This document shows, one piece after another, positions 40,543 to 46,410 of a DNA stretch of 64,000 bases (position 1 is its first letter; each line of letters opens with the position of its first letter). The stretch is taken from positions 30,823 to 94,822 of the IMG/VR virus record IMGVR_UViG_3300009059_000716; one strand, given 5' to 3'. Below the pieces are notes generated by a model. The model made no database searches. It was not told the DNA's origin and saw only the letters and a program-made list of their open reading frames with translations. The DNA comes from a virus. The position numbers and the translations under genes are program-made.

Positions 40543-40673
40543 ATAGTTGGGGTAAGTATATCGGTATGGAGCAAGTCCGATGTTAAAGAGTCCCTAGAGA
40601 GTAATTGGCTGAAATCATCCTAACCCTACCAGAAGTTAGGTTTCAACTCACTACCCAACATTATACTTTTTTA
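40541..40673 (+). ncRNA. Candidate cloverleaf-like structured RNA with terminator tail
   Basis: The closing stem GTTGGG (40546-40551) pairs with CCCAAC, and GTATAA with TTATAC extends it. Inside are ATCGG/CCGAT (40560-40564, 40577-40581), a weaker central hairpin (AGTC/GGCT, 40589-40610), and TGAAA/TTTCA stacked on CCTAAC/GTTAGG (40610-40645). The closing arm is followed by CTTTTTT. It has its own promoter, and no open frame accounts for it. It is not a tRNA: no T-arm or anticodon arm of standard form. It may be a discrete ncRNA or leader for the 40-residue gene at 40693. Confidence 0.55.
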
Positions 40674-40692
40674 AACTAAACAAATAAAGGTT

Positions 40693-40815
40693 ATGATTGA
40701 AACAAGAGAACTACTTAGAGAAGAATTAAGATTACTACTTGACGGTACAAACAATGTAGCGGAGACAGTAGAAGAGATCATCGCACACATCAGATGGAGA
40801 GAAGATAATTTATAA
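40693..40815 (+). CDS. Small acidic helical protein
   Basis: A 40-residue protein (MIETRELLREELRLLLDGTN onward) behind an AAAGGTTATG leader and downstream of the cloverleaf-like RNA. All-helical, charged. The leader and spacing support it as a real gene. Function unknown. Confidence 0.55.
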   Translation: MIETRELLREELRLLLDGTNNVAETVEEIIAHIRWREDNL

Positions 40816-40835
40816 TTCTAAAACAAATAAAAGTT

Positions 40836-41066
40836 ATGGCAACAGGATACAATTCAGTAATTAAGATCGAATGTATAAAAGGTTTCATTCCGGAAGGAGG
40901 AGATCTAGTAATAATGAAAGGAGATAGATTCTATCAATCTTCAGACTTCAGCGATGATTGGATTGGAGAGGTAGATGGAAGAATGGAAGGAATGATTATA
41001 TCTTTCTACACAGAACAACTAGCAAATAACTTTCAATTTGTAGGTAGAAAAATCTCCTTATATTAG
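40836..41066 (+). CDS. Small unrecognised protein
   Basis: A 76-residue beta-rich protein (MATGYNSVIKIECIKGFIPE onward), acidic, with a ATAAAAGTTATG leader. Probably read from the promoter at 40506. Function unknown. Confidence 0.55.
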   Translation: MATGYNSVIKIECIKGFIPEGGDLVIMKGDRFYQSSDFSDDWIGEVDGRMEGMIISFYTEQLANNFQFVGRKISLY

Positions 41067-41103
41067 TAGGTTCGTATTGATATTCTTCTTATATTAAGGT
41101 ATA
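41067..41103 (+). promoter_or_regulatory. Bacteroidota-type promoter, GTAGGTTCGTATT subclass
   Basis: TAG at 41067-41069 in the TTG position, GGTTCGTATTG, TATATTAAGGTATA from 41090. 33 bases to the ATG at 41123. Confidence 0.7.
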
Positions 41104-41122
41104 GAAATTAAAAATAAAGGTT

Positions 41123-41629
41123 ATGACAATTCAAAACGTATTATCATTAGAGAATTTAGTAGATGTTCAAGCGGTATTATCTGCAGCAACAAGAAGGGTA
41201 ATTGAGTTAAAAAATAACTTACCATCCTTTCCGGAAGTTAAAAAGCAGGCTGTTACTTTGAAGAAAGAGTTCAGAGCTTTAGTAAACGACGATTCTAAAT
41301 ACTATAATGACGATTTGACTGGCCGTGTTGAGATGATGAAGAATGAAGACGGGTCTAGATATTATGAAGGTTCGTTTAAAGTTATACCTTCAACAGGTCA
41401 AGAAGGAGTATATGATGAGGATTTGGGTTCACTTGCCGGACAGCCTAGATATGGATACAAATTTCAACTTGATTCTCCAGACCAGACATTAGAGATTGTT
41501 AATAAAGTATTACCAAAAGGATGGACTACAGAAGTTAAAATCGATAAGGGCTTAGTTCATGAAGGTGACGATTTAGTACCTTATTCTTCTTATTTAGTAA
41601 GTGTAAAATCTCCAAACTTTTTTAAGTAA
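41123..41629 (+). CDS. Unrecognised protein
   Basis: A 168-residue soluble protein. Helical N-terminus (SLENLVDVQAVLSAATRRVI), then a mixed acidic region with a QPRYGYKFQLDSPDQTLEIV strand-helix and a final beta segment. No catalytic motif. Single-gene unit with the standard AAAGGTTATG leader. Confidence 0.6.
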   Translation: MTIQNVLSLENLVDVQAVLSAATRRVIELKNNLPSFPEVKKQAVTLKKEFRALVNDDSKYYNDDLTGRVEMMKNEDGSRYYEGSFKVIPSTGQEGVYDEDLGSLAGQPRYGYKFQLDSPDQTLEIVNKVLPKGWTTEVKIDKGLVHEGDDLVPYSSYLVSVKSPNFFK

Positions 41630-41633
41630 ATAG

Positions 41634-41670
41634 TTGTTTCGTATTGATATTCTTCTTATATTAAGGTATA
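41634..41670 (+). promoter_or_regulatory. Bacteroidota-type promoter
   Basis: TTG at 41634-41636 with TTTCGTATTG, a 20-nt spacer, TATATTAAGGTATA from 41657. 33 bases to the ATG at 41690. Confidence 0.8.
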
Positions 41671-41689
41671 ATTAAAAACAATAAGAGTT

Positions 41690-42202
41690 ATGGCAAATTA
41701 TTTATCAGTAAACAAAAAGTATTCATCGTTTAATTCTCAACTTGCTCAGTCAGAAAAGAATGACTGCTTTGTAAGAGCGTTAGCTGTTGCAGGTGAAACA
41801 GATTATCAAACAGCTCATCAAATAGCTAAAGATGTATTTGGAAGAAGAGAGAAGAAAGGAACTTTAGGTTATATGATTCACTCTGCATTCTTAAAAGCAG
41901 AAGCTGCAGGAATGATGTTAGGAGGTAAAAAGCTTGAGGTAGCGGTATTAGGTAGAAGAGATACCAAAAATAGATATAAGGTTAAAGGAGAAGTAATTTG
42001 GAGACAAAAGACTCTAAAAAGCTTTATCGAATCTCATCCAGTAGGAAATTATATCGTTACAGTTGCCGGACATGCATTAGCAGTAATAGATGGAGAGTTA
42101 GCAGATTGGTCTAAAGAAGGATTCAAACCTACTCGTAAAGTTCAAGCAGCTTATAGAGTTCATCCTCAACAAATAGCATCTCAATTAAGTCTATTTGAAT
42201 AG
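41690..42202 (+). CDS. Papain-like cysteine peptidase candidate
   Basis: A 170-residue protein. EKNDCFVRALAVAG places a Cys at the start of a helix (about residue 27), and YIVTVAGHALAVIDGELADW gives a His in a strand with a following Asp (about residues 125-140). This is the Cys-His-Asp order of papain-fold peptidases such as C39-type domains. It has no signal peptide. Phage papain-like proteins of this size occur; substrate and role here are unknown. Confidence 0.6.
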   Translation: MANYLSVNKKYSSFNSQLAQSEKNDCFVRALAVAGETDYQTAHQIAKDVFGRREKKGTLGYMIHSAFLKAEAAGMMLGGKKLEVAVLGRRDTKNRYKVKGEVIWRQKTLKSFIESHPVGNYIVTVAGHALAVIDGELADWSKEGFKPTRKVQAAYRVHPQQIASQLSLFE

Positions 42203-42222
42203 GAAAATAAATGGGGAAAGGG

Positions 42223-42259
42223 TTGCTAGATCGATCCTTTCTTCTTATATTTAGGTATA
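42223..42259 (+). promoter_or_regulatory. Bacteroidota-type promoter
   Basis: TTG at 42223-42225, a 20-nt spacer, TATATTTAGGTATA from 42246. It serves 42282. Confidence 0.75.
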
Positions 42260-42281
42260 ATAATTAAAACAAATCATTTTT

Positions 42282-42500
42282 ATGTTCTACCAAATTAAAA
42301 ACACCTCAAAATTAAAATTTAATTTAATTGCTGTGAATTCAAAAAGCAAAATCTTTAACGCTATAAAAGAAGCTGGTTGGGTTGCATCTGAATGCAAAAT
42401 AATTGCAATGGATGATTCATTAAAAAATACATTCACAAATATTAAAACTGGCAATCGCAATAAAAAAGGACGCCAATTTGCAATGAGAGCGGGGGTTTAA
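42282..42500 (+). CDS. Small basic protein
   Basis: A 72-residue Lys/Asn-rich protein (MFYQIKNTSKLKFNLIAVNS onward) with a beta start, a helix (FNAIKEAGWVASECKII) and a basic end (GNRNKKGRQFAMRAG). Its leader (AATCATTTTTATG) differs from the standard AAAGGTTATG. Function unknown. Confidence 0.55.
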   Translation: MFYQIKNTSKLKFNLIAVNSKSKIFNAIKEAGWVASECKIIAMDDSLKNTFTNIKTGNRNKKGRQFAMRAGV

Positions 42501-42517
42501 AAAACCTCAAATAGTAG

Positions 42518-42554
42518 TAGGTTTGTATTAATATTCTTCTTATCATAATGTATA
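42518..42554 (+). promoter_or_regulatory. Degenerate Bacteroidota-type promoter
   Basis: TAG at 42518-42520 with GTTTGTATTA, a 20-nt spacer, TATCATAATGTATA from 42541. The geometry is kept but both boxes are altered. It serves 42574. Confidence 0.55.
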
Positions 42555-42573
42555 GAAATTAAAAATAGAGGTT

Positions 42574-42765
42574 ATGAGAGATTCAATCGCATTTAGTTCA
42601 AAGCATTTAAACCATGAGCGTATTGCTCAAGAGATCTTCGAAACATTCAACATTCGAGAGATAGGATTTGGTATCGTTAGATTTAAACTCAATCAGATGG
42701 GAATTACTGATGTAGAAGACATAAAAAAAGTTACGGATTTAGTTATGAAAAAGTTGGACGTCTGA
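42574..42765 (+). CDS. Small unrecognised protein
   Basis: A 63-residue protein, largely helical (SSKHLNHERIAQEIFETFNI, then VEDIKKVTDLVMKKLDV), with an IGFGIVRFKLNQMG strand. Its size and pattern could fit a DNA-binding fold but no motif is clear. The end of the gene contains the TTG of the next promoter. Confidence 0.5.
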   Translation: MRDSIAFSSKHLNHERIAQEIFETFNIREIGFGIVRFKLNQMGITDVEDIKKVTDLVMKKLDV

Positions 42766-42790
42766 GTTATTCTTCGTAAATTAAGGTATA
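42754..42790 (+). promoter_or_regulatory. Bacteroidota-type promoter overlapping the upstream gene
   Basis: TTG at 42754-42756 within the last codons of the preceding gene, a 20-nt spacer, TAAATTAAGGTATA from 42777. 33 bases to the ATG at 42810. Confidence 0.7.
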
Positions 42791-42809
42791 GAAATTAAAA
42801 ATAAAGGTT

Positions 42810-43130
42810 ATGACGATTCAAGATCAAGCAAAGCAATTAAAGAACGACGTTAAGCAATTTATTAATGGAGGATATGTTTGGATGCACAAAAGAAAGGCTG
42901 CCAAATGGACAGGTGGAGGAGAGTATTATGTAGTTGCTTTCCAAACATTAGAGAAGGAGAACAAAGAAGAGGACTTAATTACTCTACAATCATTAATACT
43001 TCCAGAAGGTTGGGTTGCATATTGGACAGGTTTCAGAATTGAACTTTATAAGAGAATAGGAGAAGGAGATTTACAGTTGGATGATATACAATATAAACAT
43101 TTTACATTAGAATTCGAAAAATTACAATAA
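42810..43130 (+). CDS. Small unrecognised protein
   Basis: A 106-residue protein, mixed helix/strand, with GYVWMHKRKAAKWTGGGEYY and VAYWTGFRIELYKR segments rich in Trp. No motif recognised. It is followed by a GC-rich structured RNA candidate. Confidence 0.55.
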   Translation: MTIQDQAKQLKNDVKQFINGGYVWMHKRKAAKWTGGGEYYVVAFQTLEKENKEEDLITLQSLILPEGWVAYWTGFRIELYKRIGEGDLQLDDIQYKHFTLEFEKLQ

Positions 43131-43139
43131 GAGTAGAAA

Positions 43140-43202
43140 GGGGAATGGCGTTTTTCTCTCCCCGACGAAGTCGCCACGCGCATTTTTAACGAAACTTTTC
43201 TT
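43140..43202 (+). ncRNA. Candidate structured RNA element, copy A
   Basis: GGGGA (43140) pairs with TCCCC (43159-43163) around a loop containing GGCGTTTTT. The next hairpin is CGAC-GAA-GTCG (43163-43173), followed by ACGCGCATTTTTAACGAAA. The loop GCGT can pair with ACGC of the tail to make a pseudoknot. The same build with compensated bases recurs at 44442. GC-rich in an AT-rich genome. Confidence 0.5.
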
Positions 43203-43211
43203 TAAATAAAG

Positions 43212-43248
43212 TTGGTTCGTATTAGATTTCTTCTTATATTAAGGTATA
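43212..43248 (+). promoter_or_regulatory. Bacteroidota-type promoter, GTTGGTTCGTATT, best copy
   Basis: TTG at 43212-43214 within GTTGGTTCGTATT, a 20-nt spacer, TATATTAAGGTATA from 43235. 33 bases to the ATG at 43268. Confidence 0.85.
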
Positions 43249-43267
43249 GAAATTAAAAATAAAGGTT

Positions 43268-43522
43268 ATGACTTATTACACAGCATTAGTTTTAGTTGAA
43301 AGAAAGAACGCTTTTACAAACCGTATAAATAAGGTTAAAGAAAAATACGTAGTAGAAGCTAAATACGATTCAGAAGTAGAATCAAAAGTACTTTCTTATT
43401 TTGAAAATGGTGGAGGGGTATGGAACACGACAATGAAAGATGGTTCGGTAGTTAATGTATCAGGTAATGTTCTTAGTGTTTTAAGTATTACTCGCACTAC
43501 AGTTGAAGGAGTAATAGTATAA
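43268..43522 (+). CDS. Small beta-rich protein
   Basis: An 84-residue protein (MTYYTALVLVERKNAFTNRI onward) with beta strands and a helix (YDSEVESKVLSYFENGG), Val/Thr-rich end. Behind a consensus promoter and leader. Function unknown. Confidence 0.55.
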   Translation: MTYYTALVLVERKNAFTNRINKVKEKYVVEAKYDSEVESKVLSYFENGGGVWNTTMKDGSVVNVSGNVLSVLSITRTTVEGVIV

Positions 43523-43537
43523 ATTAAAATAAAGGTT

Positions 43538-43813
43538 ATGAGTAAATTTAAAACATTCGAAGACATTACTTGGAAAGCACACCAACTTGGAAAAGGTGCA
43601 ATTCAAGGATTATTAATGCTAGATAATGGCATAGAATTATCTATTGTAGCAGGACAGGGGATGTATAGCACACCCCGTGAAGATTTAGGTTCACCCGATT
43701 TACACTCATCATTTGAAGTTGCAATATTTGATAAAAAGGGTGATATGGTTGATGATGTGTTAGGGTGGCAATCGAGAGAGGATATAAATAACTTAATTCA
43801 AATACATTCCTAA
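43538..43813 (+). CDS. Small unrecognised protein
   Basis: A 91-residue acidic protein with AAAGGTTATG leader, co-transcribed with the gene at 43268. Beta-rich (LLMLDNGIELSIVAGQGMYS, then SSFEVAIFDKKGD), C-terminal helix. Function unknown. Confidence 0.55.
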   Translation: MSKFKTFEDITWKAHQLGKGAIQGLLMLDNGIELSIVAGQGMYSTPREDLGSPDLHSSFEVAIFDKKGDMVDDVLGWQSREDINNLIQIHS

Positions 43814-43835
43814 AGTATAATACAAAATAAAGGTC

Positions 43836-44021
43836 ATGCCAAAGAAGAAATTAGCATTAGATTCAGAATCACATTTACATTTATTAACTCATTTGTTTGA
43901 TATCGAAGCGATGATTGAACCGGGTGAAGATATAATGCTTGATAGAGCATTAGAGAAACTAATTGAAGAGGTTAGGTTTTCGGATATAATTGTCTCATAT
44001 AAACTAATGAAAGATGAGTAG
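43836..44021 (+). CDS. Small acidic helical protein
   Basis: A 61-residue protein (MPKKKLALDSESHLHLLTHL onward), all-helical, acidic. The leader AAAGGTCATG is a variant of the standard one. It overlaps the next small gene by 8 bases. Function unknown. Confidence 0.5.
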   Translation: MPKKKLALDSESHLHLLTHLFDIEAMIEPGEDIMLDRALEKLIEEVRFSDIIVSYKLMKDE

Positions 44022-44154
44022 AAGTTATTGGGGATGTGAAATGGAATCTCCTATCTATCGAGAGGTAGCAGAAGAGATGAGGTTGAAGAAGGAACCATAT
44101 AGTCTTCAGAGTAATGAAAAGACTAAGAGAGGTAAGAAGAGTAATAAAGTCTAA
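44014..44154 (+). CDS. Small basic protein
   Basis: A 46-residue protein, MSRSYWGCEMESPIYREVAE onward, ending in a Lys-rich tail (KTKRGKKSNKV). It starts inside the preceding gene with an 8-base overlap. Function unknown; moderate support. Confidence 0.45.
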   Translation: MSRSYWGCEMESPIYREVAEEMRLKKEPYSLQSNEKTKRGKKSNKV

Positions 44155-44170
44155 CATTAATAAAACGTTT

Positions 44171-44371
44171 ATGAAAGAAGGTAGTTACGAAGAAGTAAAG
44201 TATGGAGATGAGACATTTAAAATAGATAAGTCGACAGGTAAGATTGAGACGAACTATACAATGAAGAACTCTCAAGGAAGGACAATAAAGCAAGAAGAGG
44301 ATAGTGCTAAGATAATAGGCATTGCTATAATAGCTTTGATTGTATTAGGAATCGTTTTAGTATTTGTATAA
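44171..44371 (+). CDS. Small C-tail-anchored membrane protein
   Basis: A 66-residue protein from the ATG at 44171 (MKEGSYEEVKYGDETFKIDK) with a C-terminal membrane segment (IIGIAIIALIVLGIVLVFV). A longer frame from 44114 overlaps the previous gene and lacks a better start. Tail-anchored topology with a cytoplasmic polar part. Function unknown. Confidence 0.5.
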   Translation: MKEGSYEEVKYGDETFKIDKSTGKIETNYTMKNSQGRTIKQEEDSAKIIGIAIIALIVLGIVLVFV

Positions 44372-44372
44372 G

Positions 44373-44447
44373 ATGGATGATGAAAGGATTTACAAAGCGA
44401 TAGAAGATTCTATTTTAGAGGAGTGGAAGAGGACGGAGTTGGAGTGA
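44373..44447 (+). CDS. Possible 24-residue acidic peptide
   Basis: MDDERIYKAIEDSILEEWKR then TELE, starting 2 bases after the preceding stop. The end overlaps the first arm of the RNA element at 44442. Weak support because of length. Confidence 0.3.
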   Translation: MDDERIYKAIEDSILEEWKRTELE

Positions 44448-44504
44448 GGGGGCGCTTTCCTCTCTCGACAACGAAGTTGTCACGCGCATATTTCACGAAA
44501 GGTC
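44442..44504 (+). ncRNA. Candidate structured RNA element, copy B
   Basis: GAGTGAGG (44442-44449) pairs with CCTCTCTC (44459-44466, one mismatch) around a loop with GGCGCTTT. The next hairpin is GACAAC-GAA-GTTGTC (44467-44481), then ACGCGCATATTTCACGAAA. Loop GCGC can pair with tail GCGC. It matches copy A at 43140 in layout, loop GAA and tail, with stems changed in compensating fashion. Confidence 0.5.
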
Positions 44505-44928
44505 CTACCATCCTTCCTTACATTCTACAATAAGGACAAATATGTGATAACAAGCAAAGCTTGTCTCTGAGGTAGTTAGTGATTTGGGTGAACACTTCAT
44601 ATTAAACCCTAACGAACCTATAAGAGAGATAAGGATACATATGGTAGATAGAGGGTAAATGGCTTATTTCTACTTAAGTATAGAACATATTGTAAGTGTA
44701 TAGATAATACCTAATGGAGACAACGCTATATGGGGTTAAAGACATCTAAAGATTATCTATAGAAACCTAAAGACAACTAAAGAAGAACTAAAGATTCTAT
44801 ATAGATCAATAGGAATAGAGTGTGTAGAATAATGAAGGCTTGTGAATGGAATGAGATATATAAAGTACAGGCGTGTGCCTCCCTCCCTTCCCTTTTCAAA
44901 ATTCTATAGAAAATATATGGTCAAATAG
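44505..44928 (+). other. Non-coding stretch with hairpins and operator-like repeats
   Basis: No gene of convincing length. The stretch holds hairpins TCCTTA/TAAGGA (44515-44536) and ACAAGC-AAA-GCTTGT (44550-44564). It also holds a GGGT/ACCC pair near 44586-44612, the CTAWAGA array at 44746-44794 and a pyrimidine-rich run at 44877-44893. Together with copy B of the RNA element it may be one long non-coding transcript or a regulatory island. Confidence 0.45.
44746..44794 (+). repeat. Phased CTAWAGA array 1 (five units)
   Basis: CTAAAGA or CTATAGA at 44746, 44757, 44767, 44777 and 44788, spaced 11, 10, 10 and 11 bp. Same heptamer and phase as at 45334 and 45471. Confidence 0.7.
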
Positions 44929-44965
44929 TTGCCGGCCTGCCATATTCTTCTTATATTAAGGTATA
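44929..44965 (+). promoter_or_regulatory. Bacteroidota-type promoter
   Basis: TTG at 44929-44931, a 20-nt spacer, TATATTAAGGTATA from 44952. It serves 44984 and lies between operator arrays 1 and 2. A CTATAGA lies at 44904. Confidence 0.8.
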
Positions 44966-44983
44966 ATTAAAAAGATAAAGGTT

Positions 44984-45337
44984 ATGACTTATTCAGAGAG
45001 AGTAAAAGCAGCTAAGACAATCATCAACGCAGTTAAGGTATTAAAGGACAAAGAGTACATCGTTGTAACTTATGGTACAGATTACAATAACGTACCTCAG
45101 GAGTATAGGATTTCTTGCAGCATATACAAAGAGGGTAAGCCTTCTTATAGCATTTACCGTAATGAGGTATGGGCTTTAGGTGGTATGAACATAGAGTCAT
45201 TTACCAATACATTGGCTAAGGCTTATACTTACGATATGATGAGACAGAGAACTGCTTATAACTTTCCATTGTGTGAGATGGTATTAGTAGAAGAGCCTTT
45301 TAAAGAACAAGTTAATACTAGTGAGTGGGGTATCTAA
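44984..45337 (+). CDS. Unrecognised protein upstream of a ribbon-helix-helix gene
   Basis: A 117-residue protein (MTYSERVKAAKTIINAVKVL onward), helical start then a beta-rich aromatic middle (YRISCSIYKEGKPSYSIYRN) and a helix (NTLAKAYTYDMMRQRTAYNF). Three Cys. It sits between CTAWAGA arrays and in the same unit as the ribbon-helix-helix gene. Toxin-antitoxin-like pairing is conceivable but there is no toxin motif. Confidence 0.55.
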   Translation: MTYSERVKAAKTIINAVKVLKDKEYIVVTYGTDYNNVPQEYRISCSIYKEGKPSYSIYRNEVWALGGMNIESFTNTLAKAYTYDMMRQRTAYNFPLCEMVLVEEPFKEQVNTSEWGI

Positions 45338-45362
45338 AGAGAATCTAAAGAGAGTCTATAGA
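45334..45362 (+). repeat. Phased CTAWAGA array 2 (three units)
   Basis: CTAAAGA at 45334 and 45345, CTATAGA at 45356, exactly 11 bp apart. It ends at the start codon of the ribbon-helix-helix gene. Confidence 0.75.
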
Positions 45363-45622
45363 TGAAAGAAAGAATAACTATACAAATAGATAGAGAGGTA
45401 GCTGAGACCATAAAGGAGTTATATCCAGATATGTCTTATACAGTAGCTCTAAGGCTATTACTTGATACATCTAAAGAGAGTCTAAAGAAAGTCTATAGAC
45501 CTCCTACCATACATACGCCTACTACAGACAATATGGCTAGTCTAGATGATATAAAGGAATTAAAGGATAAGTTCTCTTCTGTACTGGACAACCTAATCAA
45601 AAAGAATAAGTTAAAGGTATAA
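45362..45622 (+). CDS. Ribbon-helix-helix DNA-binding protein, probable repressor
   Basis: An 86-residue protein. RITIQIDREVAETIKELYPD is a ribbon strand and first helix; YTVALRLLLDTSKESL gives the second helix of a MetJ/Arc fold. A Pro/Thr linker (RPPTIHTPTTDN) leads to a C-terminal helix (IKELKDKFSSVLDNLIKKNK). Such proteins bind arrays of short direct repeats as cooperative dimers. Heptamer repeats with 11-bp period occur right before the gene, inside it (45471) and upstream of the unit (44746), so autoregulation is likely. Confidence 0.7.
   Translation: MKERITIQIDREVAETIKELYPDMSYTVALRLLLDTSKESLKKVYRPPTIHTPTTDNMASLDDIKELKDKFSSVLDNLIKKNKLKV
45471..45499 (+). repeat. Phased CTAWAGA array 3 inside the gene
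   Basis: CTAAAGA at 45471 and 45482, CTATAGA at 45493, 11 bp apart. A near-copy of array 2 within codons of the ribbon-helix-helix gene (residues KESLKKVYR). Confidence 0.75.
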
Positions 45623-45793
45623 GAGAGATTCCGGAAATTAGTAGGGTAGGTTTATATCACCTTGATGGCACCTTGCTATAACACTGCCAGTATAGTTCCC
45701 TAAGAGGTTGGGCATCGGCTCGGCTGCGCCATACCTGGTTTCATATTTCTGATGATTTTTCACTATATAGGGTTATATATATTTATATATTGT
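45623..45793. other. Convergent intergenic region with GC-rich hairpins
   Basis: No gene. It contains a CTAT/ATAG plus ACT/AGT hairpin (45676-45695) and a GGT-GGC/GCC-ACC hairpin (45706-45735), in a patch richer in GC than its surroundings, then AT-rich sequence. It lies between convergent genes and could act as a two-way terminator or a short RNA. Confidence 0.4.
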
Positions 45794-46219
45794 TTATATA
45801 ATAGAGATTGTAGAACCAAATACCGTCAAAGATATACGTGTACCTTGTTGTATCTTAGGAAGTCTATGTAGAGTAGTAGAACTAAACACTCCTTCCTCCA
45901 TCTCAAAGCCATTTACTACTAATTTAGTATTACATTCAGAGGGTTTTAACTCGCATACATACGCCCATTTACGCCTAAAGTTATTATCCATATGTTCGTT
46001 AAAGAAGTCTCCTTCCTTCCATGTGTGTATATGGTAGGTATCGTATTCAGTTGATATATCAATACCTTCAAATGAGTATATATGTTCTTTTAATTCCTTA
46101 TGGAAGGGTACTTTACTGTAATGTGTATTAGTATACTTATAACTTCTATCTGGCCGATTATATGATTCTTGGTCGATATTTCTATTTCGTATAAACCAGT
46201 CTTTATATTCTTGTTTCAT
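45794..46219 (-). CDS. 2OG-Fe(II) oxygenase on the minus strand
   Basis: A 141-residue compact oxygenase, the only convincing minus-strand gene in the window. His76 and Asp78 (NEHMDNN), His118 (TLHRLP) and Arg128 (GTRISLTVF) form the iron and 2-oxoglutarate sites. It is shorter than the other four oxygenases and lacks their K(S/T)xL tail, ending in STISII. It has its own promoter on the minus strand with the same geometry as the plus-strand ones. Reverse orientation suggests separate acquisition. Confidence 0.8.
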   Translation of the reverse strand: MKQEYKDWFIRNRNIDQESYNRPDRSYKYTNTHYSKVPFHKELKEHIYSFEGIDISTEYDTYHIHTWKEGDFFNEHMDNNFRRKWAYVCELKPSECNTKLVVNGFEMEEGVFSSTTLHRLPKIQQGTRISLTVFGSTISII

Positions 46220-46286
46220 TATGTCAAAGACCTATTGTGTTACTATATATGTTGATCCCTCTATGGGTACGGTTTCTCTATAATAT

Positions 46287-46315
46287 AAGATACGATTTCT
46301 CTCTCTACTTTCCAA
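46287..46315 (-). promoter_or_regulatory. Bacteroidota-type promoter, minus strand
   Basis: Read on the minus strand: TTG (46315-46313), a 20-nt spacer, TATCTT (46292-46287), 68 bases before the ATG at 46219. Confidence 0.6.
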
Positions 46316-46357
46316 CTGTTTTCACAAAATACTTGGGGAAATTTTTTGGCAAAATTT

Positions 46358-46390
46358 TTCGGTATATAGGGGGTGTCTTCTTATATTGAT
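46358..46390 (+). promoter_or_regulatory. Weak promoter-like site
   Basis: TATATTGAT from 46382 with TTC near 46358, no good TTG. It may serve the gene at 46411. Confidence 0.35.
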
Positions 46391-46410
46391 AATATACGAA
46401 CTATTTATCG

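Noticed and set aside
40541-40673. tRNA gene in the cloverleaf-like element
   Set aside because: No TTCRA-type T arm, no normal acceptor length and no anticodon arm could be placed.
44505-44900. Hidden protein genes in the long non-coding stretch
   Set aside because: Frames are short, broken by stops and lack the standard leader or overlap signals.
45625-45760. Hammerhead-ribozyme-like CTGATGA (near 45749) with GGAAA upstream
   Set aside because: The flanking sequences that should form stem II are not complementary, and no UH cleavage context is in place.
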